In this document: in pieces, positions 9,214 through 16,945 of the stretch | How the letters are laid out: each line of letters starts with the position of its first letter | Numbering within the stretch: the stretch's first letter is position 1 | Assembly (NCBI GenBank): GCA_964446585.1 | Contig: CAYUPI010000021.1 | Span: forward strand, 1 to 64,000 | Length of the DNA: 64,000 nucleotides | DNA from: CAYUPI01 sp964446585 | GTDB lineage: Bacteria > Verrucomicrobiota > Verrucomicrobiia > Limisphaerales > UBA8199 | Reading direction: 5' to 3' | Position numbers and translations under genes: made by a program | Notes under the pieces: generated by a model | What the model saw: only the letters and a program-made list of their open reading frames with translations | Database searches by the model: none | What the model was told of the DNA's origin: nothing

Positions 9214-10137
9214 TTATGCCGTAATCTCATTCTCCAATGCCACATAAAGATCAATGAGTTCGTCGGCGATGCGTGTGTTGAATTCGTCCCAACCCGCCCA
9301 GGGCCGGCGCATGACCGAGGTCCGAAAGATGCCTTTTCGAACGAGCAGTCGTTTGAAGAAAGCGATGGAGACGCCGATCTCCTGATTCGTGAAGGTCGGA
9401 ACCGGAACCAGTCGGCGAAACAGGCGCAGGGCTTTGGGTCGGTCGCCGCTGGAGTGCGCGCGATGGATGGCCGAATACACTGCCACAATCGAGCTTTCGG
9501 GCATTAGCGCGTCCACTCCCCGATCCAGCGCCTCAATCATTTGAGGAATTGCCCAACCTGCCGAAATGTAGCAATCCTTGCCCAACGCGCGTCGCACCGC
9601 CGTGTACTTGGGGCCCGCTGGAACCGTCTCGATTTTTACACCGGCCAAGGTGGGAATCCGCTGCTTGAGCTGCGAGAGAACCGGAACTGGCAAACCCGGA
9701 CCATTCCATTGCAGATCCTGGATGATCAAGGGCACGTTGCTGCCTTGGGCCACGGATTGGAAGAAACCTGGCACCTCCTCCAGTCGGCCAAAGAAAGACT
9801 GTGGCACGGCCACCACGTAGGCGGCGGCGGCCACTTGTTCCGCCAACTGCGCAAAATGCCAACAAACCTCCGAGTCGTCGCTCGAGGCGCCCACAATGAA
9901 CGGGACACGACCAGCCACATTATTTGCGACGAGTCGGATGATTTCCTCCCGCTCCTCGCGAGAAAGGAAATCCACCTCGCTCGCAACCGCCGGTGCAAGA
10001 AAACCACTCACGCCGCCGCGCAGCGCGCTTTCGATTAGGTTGACCAAACTGTCCTCATCCACCGCGCCATCATTCGTAAAGGGCGTTTGCAGGACGGAAA
10101 CAATGCCGCGCGGCAGGTGGTTTGGCATGGATGGCAT
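9214..10137 (-). CDS. DHDPS/N-acetylneuraminate lyase family aldolase
   Basis: This 307-residue TIM-barrel protein is a class I aldolase of the DapA/NanA superfamily, which splits or joins pyruvate and an aldehyde through a lysine Schiff base. The N-terminus 'RGIVSVLQTPFTNDGAVDEDSL' is typical, and the lysine lies in 'LAGVKIETVP'. Where DapA and NanA carry the catalytic tyrosine ('YNVP'), this protein has 'IIQDLQWNG', placing it in a divergent subgroup of unknown substrate. It is unlikely to be the lysine-biosynthesis enzyme. Its gene precedes the GH67-like hydrolase by 92 bp to that gene's preferred start, so both may act on the same sugar-acid pathway. Confidence 0.85.
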   Translation of the reverse strand: MPSMPNHLPRGIVSVLQTPFTNDGAVDEDSLVNLIESALRGGVSGFLAPAVASEVDFLSREEREEIIRLVANNVAGRVPFIVGASSDDSEVCWHFAQLAEQVAAAAYVVAVPQSFFGRLEEVPGFFQSVAQGSNVPLIIQDLQWNGPGLPVPVLSQLKQRIPTLAGVKIETVPAGPKYTAVRRALGKDCYISAGWAIPQMIEALDRGVDALMPESSIVAVYSAIHRAHSSGDRPKALRLFRRLVPVPTFTNQEIGVSIAFFKRLLVRKGIFRTSVMRRPWAGWDEFNTRIADELIDLYVALENEITA

Positions 10138-10336
10138 TGGGGTCAGTTGATCAAACGTTGTTGGTATGTGGATGAGGCGCTCGCCTCAACTGATAAAACC
10201 AGAGCCCTGCAGGGCAGACGAGAACCCTTTTGCTGGGTTAGCCGCCGACAAATGAGCACGACCCCGAACCTGGCGGCATTTTCCGCTCGATCCGGCGGAT
10301 TTCAGAAATACCATCGGAGCGGGAAAACCAAATCGA

Positions 10337-12217
10337 ATGCGATACCTGGATTTAAGTAGAGACTTCCGCACTTTGAGATTGGCTTTACGTAAAGGAACGC
10401 TCCTCGCCCTGTTTGCGTTTGCCTGGATTCTGTGGCCTTTACAAGCCCTCCCCGCCGCGACGAACGTCGCCCTCTGGGATACCTCCACGCATCTGGCAGC
10501 CCCCCTGAACATCGAGGATCGGATCGCCTGGAAGCCAGTGCCGACAGACTTAATGGTACTGGAGTCGAACCCTCGCAAGGCCAGTTCTGATCCGGGCTAT
10601 TACGGGAGAGAATACGCCTTCCAAGGCGACGCCGTCGTCGAGAACAATCATCTGCTTGCCGTGTTTTGCTCGACGCAGGGACGCGTGGTCTTGTTCTTGA
10701 AGGCCAATTCCTCGCAGTCGCCAATGAGTCACCTCGGCCAAAAACTCGCCGAAATCATGCCGTTTGCGACTGGAACCCAACCTACGATGATTCGCCAGGT
10801 CGAAATCGTGCGGAATGCCGCGGACCAGGTGGTTTTGGCGGTCACTTTTTCGGCAAGGGGCGCGGATGAAGTCTCCGCACTCTTTGCTTTCGACAACACT
10901 GGTTTGTTGGAGATCAAGCCGGATCAGCATTTAAAGACACTTTGTGTCCAAGGCCGCATCGAGTATGGAATCGTGCCGAGCTTCATCGGTGATGATCTGA
11001 TCTATGGGCGCGCCGAGTACCCAGGGAGCAGTCCTTTGTGTCTTCCCTCTGAGAATTTTCTTGTTGGCCTGCTGGAAGGGCAGGGTAATGAGTTGATCAT
11101 GACGTGGCCCAAGGCCGGGCAGCAATTGAGACTGTTACCGACCGTTCAGGAGCACGGAACGAACCTATTTCAATCAATCGAGTTGGACCCCGGCGGCCAG
11201 AGCGTCTATTTAGCCGGCTTGAGCGCTCCTGGGATTTGGCACAAGGAGGCGTTGCTTCCGGCTTTTCTGGAGAAGGATGTGGCCATCGAGTGGAAGAGGC
11301 CGTTCCCTGCCAAATGGAGAACGCAGCTATCTGAAGCAGGAGTGAAGACCACGTTTGCCTTCCGTCCATCCAAGGGCGAAATCTGGCGCGGCGTTCCCGG
11401 TTCCTACAATTATCCCGTTTGGTTCGATGAAGATCGCGCCTTATTTCACTTGAGCAAAAAGGTGCCGCCGAAAGGAGACGCGATCATTTATTTCCTCGAG
11501 GGGCAGGATACGCCGGCTGCGATCGCGACGCCGGTGGACTTCCTGAAAGTTGCCTTGGGCCGGCCCATGTCCGAGCCCATCCTGGACATCGCCGGCCGCA
11601 AGCTGCGCACGCATCATCGCCGGGGCGGCCAAGGGGTGCGACGCGCCTGCACCTGTGGCTGCACGGAAATGATCCAGGCCATTTTTGAGTCCGGCGATGA
11701 GGTCGCCCGGCAAGCCGAGATCAAGGAGGCCGTGGAGGACATGGTTTACTTCGTTCATCATCATGTTGATCGAATAGAGGAATACCGGCGCTTCGCCGAT
11801 AACTTGATCAAGTTTCTCCACGTGCAGGCAATTTCTGGGCCCGAGCTCAAGCCCTACACCGAAAACCTCGAGCCCATCGCCGCTCAAATTGGGCAGGAAT
11901 TTGAGGTGCAGCGAGAGAACATGAAATCATTTGCCTACGCTGATGAACTGACGCGTCAAACGCTCGCTCTCACCAGCCGGCAAACGTCCACGAATTTGAC
12001 CGCTTACCGGGACCTGGGCAAAGCCTGGCGAGCTATGGGTGGCGCACAGGACTACGTCCTCGCGCAGTGCCATACGATCACTCGGAAACTGGCGCAGCAA
12101 GCCGGTTATGATTGTGTGGCGCAGCCGAAGTCCGCCGCTCTGGCCCAGGAAATCCGCGCGCGTTGCCGCCAGTGCCTGCGAAATCCGGATGGCTATGAGA
12201 TTTGGGCTGATTACTGA
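10337..12217 (+). CDS. Secreted protein of unknown function with a Cys-rich CTCGC motif
   Basis: This 626-residue protein does not belong to a family I recognise. An N-terminal basic stretch and hydrophobic segment (about residues 23-38, 'LLALFAFAWILWPLQALP') indicate export. Residues 40-420 look beta-rich. After a basic stretch at about 425-432, residues 435-440 read ACTCGC, a cluster that could bind metal, followed by a predicted helical region rich in acidic and histidine residues ('VYFVHHHVDRIEEYRRF'). The C-terminus adds four more cysteines, ending 'RARCRQCLRNPDGYE'. Its last 29 bases overlap the next gene, so the pair is probably co-transcribed. It may be a multi-cysteine metal or heme-related protein, but no canonical CxxCH occurs. 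Confidence 0.7.
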   Translation: MRYLDLSRDFRTLRLALRKGTLLALFAFAWILWPLQALPAATNVALWDTSTHLAAPLNIEDRIAWKPVPTDLMVLESNPRKASSDPGYYGREYAFQGDAVVENNHLLAVFCSTQGRVVLFLKANSSQSPMSHLGQKLAEIMPFATGTQPTMIRQVEIVRNAADQVVLAVTFSARGADEVSALFAFDNTGLLEIKPDQHLKTLCVQGRIEYGIVPSFIGDDLIYGRAEYPGSSPLCLPSENFLVGLLEGQGNELIMTWPKAGQQLRLLPTVQEHGTNLFQSIELDPGGQSVYLAGLSAPGIWHKEALLPAFLEKDVAIEWKRPFPAKWRTQLSEAGVKTTFAFRPSKGEIWRGVPGSYNYPVWFDEDRALFHLSKKVPPKGDAIIYFLEGQDTPAAIATPVDFLKVALGRPMSEPILDIAGRKLRTHHRRGGQGVRRACTCGCTEMIQAIFESGDEVARQAEIKEAVEDMVYFVHHHVDRIEEYRRFADNLIKFLHVQAISGPELKPYTENLEPIAAQIGQEFEVQRENMKSFAYADELTRQTLALTSRQTSTNLTAYRDLGKAWRAMGGAQDYVLAQCHTITRKLAQQAGYDCVAQPKSAALAQEIRARCRQCLRNPDGYEIWADY

Positions 12218-13094
12218 CCGCCAAAGCCGGAGAGTAGCCAGCAGTGTTGCCCTCCTCGCGGCGGTTGCCCTTGGGTTGCTTACCGCCTGTGAACGAAGAA
12301 GTCCCGTACCTCCGGCGCAAACCAACCCGACCCCGGTCGCGGCTTCGGCTCAAGCCGCCACCGACTCGACGGACAACATGGTCAGACTTCCCGCCGGCCG
12401 GTTTCTGATGGGCGATGCGAACGAAATCGACGCCTCAGTTCACGAAGTTTCCATCAGCGCATTCTACATCGATAAATACCTCGTGACCCAGGAACAGTAC
12501 GAGCGAGTGATGAAGGGCAATCCTTCGCGCTGGAAAGGGACCAACAATCCGGTCGAGCAGGTGCGGTGGTCGGATGCGGTGCGATTCTGCAATGCCCGTT
12601 CGCAATTGGGAGGACTCCAGCCGTGTTATGACCTTAAGACATGGACGTGCAATTTCGAGGCCAACGGCTACCGCCTGCCGACCGAGGCGGAATGGGAGTA
12701 CGCCTGCCGCGCCGGAGCGACCACCGCGTACTTTTTTGGCGATGACCCTTCAAAGCTTGGCGAGTACGCCTGGTTCGAGAAAAATGCCGGTGGCCGACCA
12801 CGGCCCGTCGGTCTGAAACGACCTAATGCCTGGGGCCTGTTTGATATGTGCGGCAACGTCTGGGAATGGGCCAACGATTTCTACGGCGTCGACTATTACC
12901 CGGCCAGCCCGCGGCTAGACCCCAGAGGCCCCGACCAAGGCAAGACCAAAGTGGTACGCGGCGGCGCTTTTAGATTCAGTGCCGACAACCTGCGCTGTGG
13001 GTATCGGTACAACGAAAATCCGGGATACTCAGATGTCTGTTTTGGGTACGACATCTATGGCTTTCGCTGCGTGCGAAAGGACCCTTCGCCCTGA
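12189..13094 (+). CDS. SUMF1/formylglycine-generating-enzyme domain lipoprotein
   Basis: Starting at ATG 12189 this is 301 residues. The signal peptide ends in the lipobox LTAC, so it is a lipoprotein. The rest is a C-type-lectin-like SUMF1 domain with the usual order of motifs: 'VRLPAGRFLMGD', 'YLVTQEQYERVM', 'NPVEQVRWSDAVRFC', 'RLPTEAEWEYACRAG', 'FDMCGNVWEWAND', 'VVRGGAF' and 'YGFRCV'. True formylglycine-generating enzymes carry two catalytic cysteines spaced CxxxxC in the region after RGG; here that region has one cysteine (LRCGYR), so it may be a non-enzymatic SUMF1 protein. It overlaps the upstream gene by 29 bases and is followed after 18 bases by the metzincin gene. Confidence 0.85.
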   Translation: MAMRFGLITDRQSRRVASSVALLAAVALGLLTACERRSPVPPAQTNPTPVAASAQAATDSTDNMVRLPAGRFLMGDANEIDASVHEVSISAFYIDKYLVTQEQYERVMKGNPSRWKGTNNPVEQVRWSDAVRFCNARSQLGGLQPCYDLKTWTCNFEANGYRLPTEAEWEYACRAGATTAYFFGDDPSKLGEYAWFEKNAGGRPRPVGLKRPNAWGLFDMCGNVWEWANDFYGVDYYPASPRLDPRGPDQGKTKVVRGGAFRFSADNLRCGYRYNENPGYSDVCFGYDIYGFRCVRKDPSP

Positions 13095-13112
13095 CCCACT
13101 TTGTCCGGACCT

Positions 13113-15815
13113 ATGTTTCGCCTCGGAGGTTTTGGAGAATTGATCGCGATGGCCGGCAGCGGACTGATGTTCGTTCAGGTCGCGCATGGACAGTCACCAA
13201 CGAACGGGTTCTCATTTCAGGAGTACCTTTTGGCGCCGGTGCGCGTTCATTTGTTGTCTGCCAAAGACTCGCCTGCCATCCAGACAACACTGATGGAATC
13301 CGACATCACACGCATTCTGGGGAAATTGAATGGCGTCTGGTCGCAAGCCGGTCTGCATTTCTATCTTGAATCACTCGTGCGTGAGGAAGCAAACCAGTCA
13401 GGAACCTACAGCCAGCCGGCAGGGCCAGACGACCGCTCGGTGTTGCTGGGGCTGCGTCCGAGAGCGTCTCTAGCCACGAATGTCTTTCACATTTACTACC
13501 TCAAGAAACTCGTTATGAACGGCATCTGTTTTTCGGAAGGCATTTTTGTGAAAGACACCGCGTCGCTACAGCCGGTCGCGGGCGGACTGGACGAACCCAT
13601 TCCACGTGTCACTTCGCATGAGCTCGGCCATACCTTGGGTCTTAGCCACCGTCAAAACACGACGAACCTGATGGCTTCTGGAACCACCGGCACCTGGCTC
13701 AATGAAGCGGAAATCAACCAGGTCCGTGCAGCTGCAAGAAAGCTTAGTTGGATTAATCCAGCACCCGAACTACTGAAAAAAGCCGACGTACTGTTCCGTG
13801 CAAAGAAAATGATAGAAGCGGCGATCTTATATTCAGGCTTGGCCACCATACCCTTGGCAGCCCAGCAAGTGGACCTGGCAAAGAAGCGCTCTGCGCAGGC
13901 AACTCGGATCGATTCAAACTCGAAAACCGCGCAAGGACCGCGCGTCGAGTTCCGTCCCCAATGGGTTCGAACCAATGGAGTTTACGGGGTCGAATACTGG
14001 TCTGGGCCGCAACTTGTTGGTTCAGCGACGCCGGCCGCGCCGGCGGGCATCGAGGTTCGTCTGCCAGGCGAGCCGTTCCAGCCGGTCGAGTTTCGGGAGA
14101 AAAGGGAGCGCGGCAGCGTGCTCGAACTTGGCCCCGTAAACATGGGTTCACTGACACTCCGCTTGCGGCTCGAACGCATCAATCCTTCCCTGGTTCGCCG
14201 AACTCTCATGGTCACTGCCGCGAAAGCGCAGCAGTTTGCGGCGCGATTTGATTTCTTTCCGGCGTTCGAGGGAGGCAGCTTCGCCGTTTTCAGCGGAACC
14301 GAATCAAATGCCAAGACCTACGACACGCTCGGTGGCGGTCCGGAGTATCCCAATACCGCAGGACAGACTTTTCCGATGGCAGCGGTTCGGCACGATGGCC
14401 ACGTTTTTGGCGTGGTGGCGGATTCGCCTGGGCAGTGGGAGAATCGTTGTTTGGTGCTCGTCGATCCGACCGAGCGGAAACTGGCGTTGATGAACGGCGA
14501 TGGGCGGGACCCTTACCCGCTCAGTATCAAATACGACGCGAAAGATACTTACAGCTATCAGATGGATGGCTGGCAATCGCTGGCCGCGGATGAGACCCGG
14601 AGTTACGTGACCTGGCTGTTCACGGACAGAGCGGACTCGCAATACGACGTTCAATTGGCTGCGCATCTGGCGCTGGCCAACGCCAAAGGTTGGAATCACT
14701 CGGCGCTCGAGGCCATACTCCGCAATACGTCGTACCTGCTGTGTCGGCGGAATCTAATGCGCAACGAGGGCCGTTACATCTTCATCTCCGGAATCGGCTA
14801 CGGTTGGAAACAATGGGTCACGGACGGTTTCTACCTGGCGCAAGGGCTGGCGGATCCGGAAAAAATGACCGAAGCCTATCGCAGCATTTTTGCCAACCGG
14901 ATCACGTACGAGGACAACGCGCAATATTATCTGATCTGGTCGGCATTGGCCAAACGGGCGGGTGGCAAACTCAAGGATGACCTGGTCCGGCTGGCGTATG
15001 AGTTCATCCGGACTAACGAGAGGGACGGGACCTATTACCCTCCGCGCCTTGCCGGCTCTTCTGTCCCCAAGGGGTTCAAGACATACATGGATGTGTTGCC
15101 GTACGAGGATGACGACCCGCCCGCGAGCAATCAGGGATTTCATTGCGGCGCGCTGCTGGCGGCTCGCGAGCTCGGTTTTCCGGTCACGGATGACGATATT
15201 GAGCGAGCGGTGGCCGGTTACCGGCGAATGTATAACGCCCGAGAAGGGTTCATGCCGACCAGTTTGAAACAACCCGACCTAATCGGCCAGGACGCGCTTT
15301 ACGGCGAAGCGCTCACGTATGCGGTGTTTGGCGGAAAGCTGCTGACTGATGACCAGGTGACTGCGCACATGCGCACGACCTTGAAAATCCAGTCGCCCTA
15401 CGGGATGCGCGTCATTTCGAAAGCCGATGGCGCGTTAATGCCGGGGCACAGCGGCGAGTATGTCTATGGTGGGTCGTGGTTCCTCTGCGACGCGGCCAAT
15501 TATCTGGTGGCCGGACTGCACGGTATGTCGGCTGACGACGTGGACCGACATTTGATCTGGCGGATCGCGAAAGAAATCGCCTACGTCCCGGCGTTCAACG
15601 AATCGATCAGCACCGTGACCGGGAAGCCGCACGGCCACATTCTTTACTCGTGGAATTCCGGCTATTGGTGGTTGCGGCGCGAGTTTCGGAAACGCCTGAA
15701 CCAAAAAGGCCCTGATCCCGTCGAAACCGCCATCGACCAGAAATTGGGAGTAGTTCGCGACCGGTATGGGTTGCGGCTCGAGCCGGCGCAGGCAACGTTG
15801 CGTCCGAGAGATTAG
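13113..15815 (+). CDS. Secreted metzincin-type metalloprotease joined to a large hydrolase-like domain
   Basis: From ATG 13113 this is 900 residues with a signal peptide ending near 'VQVAHGQ'. The N-terminal domain carries the zinc motif HExxHxxGxxH beginning at H169 (HELGHTLGLSH), and a likely Met-turn follows (TTNLMASG), so it is metzincin-like. From about residue 300 to the end an unrelated part follows: a beta-rich stretch, then a helical region with repeated W/Y-rich segments ('GYGWKQWVTDGFYLAQGL', 'GGSWFLCDAANYLVAGLHG', 'ILYSWNSGYWWLRREF') that looks like an (alpha/alpha) toroid as in six-hairpin glycosidases or polysaccharide lyases. I do not know a named family with this order. It is last in a run of three closely spaced genes. 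Confidence 0.78.
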   Translation: MFRLGGFGELIAMAGSGLMFVQVAHGQSPTNGFSFQEYLLAPVRVHLLSAKDSPAIQTTLMESDITRILGKLNGVWSQAGLHFYLESLVREEANQSGTYSQPAGPDDRSVLLGLRPRASLATNVFHIYYLKKLVMNGICFSEGIFVKDTASLQPVAGGLDEPIPRVTSHELGHTLGLSHRQNTTNLMASGTTGTWLNEAEINQVRAAARKLSWINPAPELLKKADVLFRAKKMIEAAILYSGLATIPLAAQQVDLAKKRSAQATRIDSNSKTAQGPRVEFRPQWVRTNGVYGVEYWSGPQLVGSATPAAPAGIEVRLPGEPFQPVEFREKRERGSVLELGPVNMGSLTLRLRLERINPSLVRRTLMVTAAKAQQFAARFDFFPAFEGGSFAVFSGTESNAKTYDTLGGGPEYPNTAGQTFPMAAVRHDGHVFGVVADSPGQWENRCLVLVDPTERKLALMNGDGRDPYPLSIKYDAKDTYSYQMDGWQSLAADETRSYVTWLFTDRADSQYDVQLAAHLALANAKGWNHSALEAILRNTSYLLCRRNLMRNEGRYIFISGIGYGWKQWVTDGFYLAQGLADPEKMTEAYRSIFANRITYEDNAQYYLIWSALAKRAGGKLKDDLVRLAYEFIRTNERDGTYYPPRLAGSSVPKGFKTYMDVLPYEDDDPPASNQGFHCGALLAARELGFPVTDDDIERAVAGYRRMYNAREGFMPTSLKQPDLIGQDALYGEALTYAVFGGKLLTDDQVTAHMRTTLKIQSPYGMRVISKADGALMPGHSGEYVYGGSWFLCDAANYLVAGLHGMSADDVDRHLIWRIAKEIAYVPAFNESISTVTGKPHGHILYSWNSGYWWLRREFRKRLNQKGPDPVETAIDQKLGVVRDRYGLRLEPAQATLRPRD

Positions 15816-15993
15816 ACCGGCGGAAGTTGCAATTCTCACTATAGTACGGCACGGCTGTCTGCAGCCCGGCGGAGCGGCCGGCCCCGACATGAACTGACAA
15901 ACCTCACCTCCCGTTCCCACTCCCCATCGAATAGCTTGTCATCACCCGCATCTCTGACCCCTGCTATGAGGACGCCTATTGGTTGCCTGCAAC

Positions 15994-16455
15994 TCAAATC
16001 ACGTCCTTGAAAATGAACAGTTCGTCATGATCAATTTCGTACCGCTTTAGAAATTGCAGGTATTCTTCGCGGAATGACTTGCGCGCATGGTGCTTCTCCT
16101 GGTCACGAATTTAGCGAATGATCCCAGTCAGTTGCGAGTGTCCATACGAGAAGGCGCCGAAGCCCTCCTGCCATGAAAACCGGCCCAAAACCCATCTCTT
16201 GCCGTTGACAAAATTCGACGGGGCATTCTTCACGTCCCGCACCAGGTCAGAGAGGCTAATCGAGGGCCTCAGCCCAACCAGTAGATGAGTGTGATCGGGC
16301 ATGGAGTGGACGGCGAGAAGCTTTTGTCCGCGTTCGTTGACGATTCCCGTGACGTATTTGTGGAGCTCCTCTTTGTTTTGCTTTCGGATCAGACATTGGC
16401 GCGCCGCAACCGCAAAAACCACCTGGATGTAGATTTGAGAATAAGTGTTGGCCAT
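15994..16455 (-). pseudogene. tnpA: IS200-type HUH transposase interrupted by a stop at the catalytic tyrosine
   Basis: From ATG 16455 to TGA 15994-15996 the frame encodes a 153-residue Y1 transposase in one unbroken frame except for a TAA at 16111-16113 (codon 115). The HUH motif is H55-T-H57 ('HTHLLVG'). The last part reads 'SQLTGIIR' stop 'IRDQEKHH'; in IS200/IS605 TnpA the corresponding helix is '(K/R)xYIxNQ', whose Y attacks DNA. The stop therefore sits where the nucleophile is expected, consistent with a TAC or TAT to TAA change. The remainder ('REEYLQFLKRYEIDHDELFIFK') is well conserved, so the mutation looks recent. A nested palindrome lies 110 bp upstream of the start. Confidence 0.85.
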
Positions 16456-16565
16456 GGATTGGAAGATTTGATGGCCCGAAAAGAAACGCAACCAGAGAAT
16501 TTTAGTCTTTAGGAGCAGTCGGCCCGCAAACTGCGGTTTCTTCAGCCCGGACGGCGGCGTGCTGT

Positions 16566-16785
16566 AACCCCCGTAGGGGGTGGCCTGTTTATAGCAGACG
16601 ATGCCCTGCGCCCTTTCCCTTTTTGTTTTTCGGCGGCGCGGTGCGCGAACCAATTCCGCACGAAGGGCGTAGCTGAATCTTGGCATTCTGGTGGGGATCC
16701 CGTTTGCTTCCGCCGCGCCGCCGAAAAACAAAAACAATCATCGTGGAGGCGCGGTCAGCTATAAACAGGCCACCCCTCCGGGGTT
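16566..16785. repeat. 220 bp nested inverted repeat beside the transposase
   Basis: The outer arms are 16566-16594 and 16759-16785, sharing GGTGGCCTGTTTATAG and its complement next to a C/G run. The inner arms are 16620-16641 (T5-G-T5 followed by CGGCGGCGCGG) and 16713-16735, complementary over 22 bases. The centre of about 70 bases shows no gene. It could fold as a long hairpin, the structure recognised by single-strand HUH transposases, or be a small non-autonomous element. Confidence 0.75.
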
Positions 16786-16945
16786 TGAAGCCGTCAATAC
16801 GGTGGCCGGACGAGTGCGACAGGCTAAGACTTGGATCAACCTTTGACAAGAAGCTCATCCGAAATTGTGGGTGATGCTGAGATCCAATGTGGAGGGGGCC
16901 AGGGGGAAAGGTCGAAGGCGCCCGGAGATTGGATGAGAAGAACCC

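Noticed and set aside
12039..12188. Longer start for the SUMF1 gene at 12039
   Set aside because: It would put 50 non-family residues before the lipoprotein signal and overlap the previous gene by 179 bases.
16456..16737. Longer upstream start for the transposase frame
   Set aside because: The frame extends to 16737 but that part overlaps the nested palindrome; the family N-terminus 'MANTYSQIYI' fixes the start at 16455.
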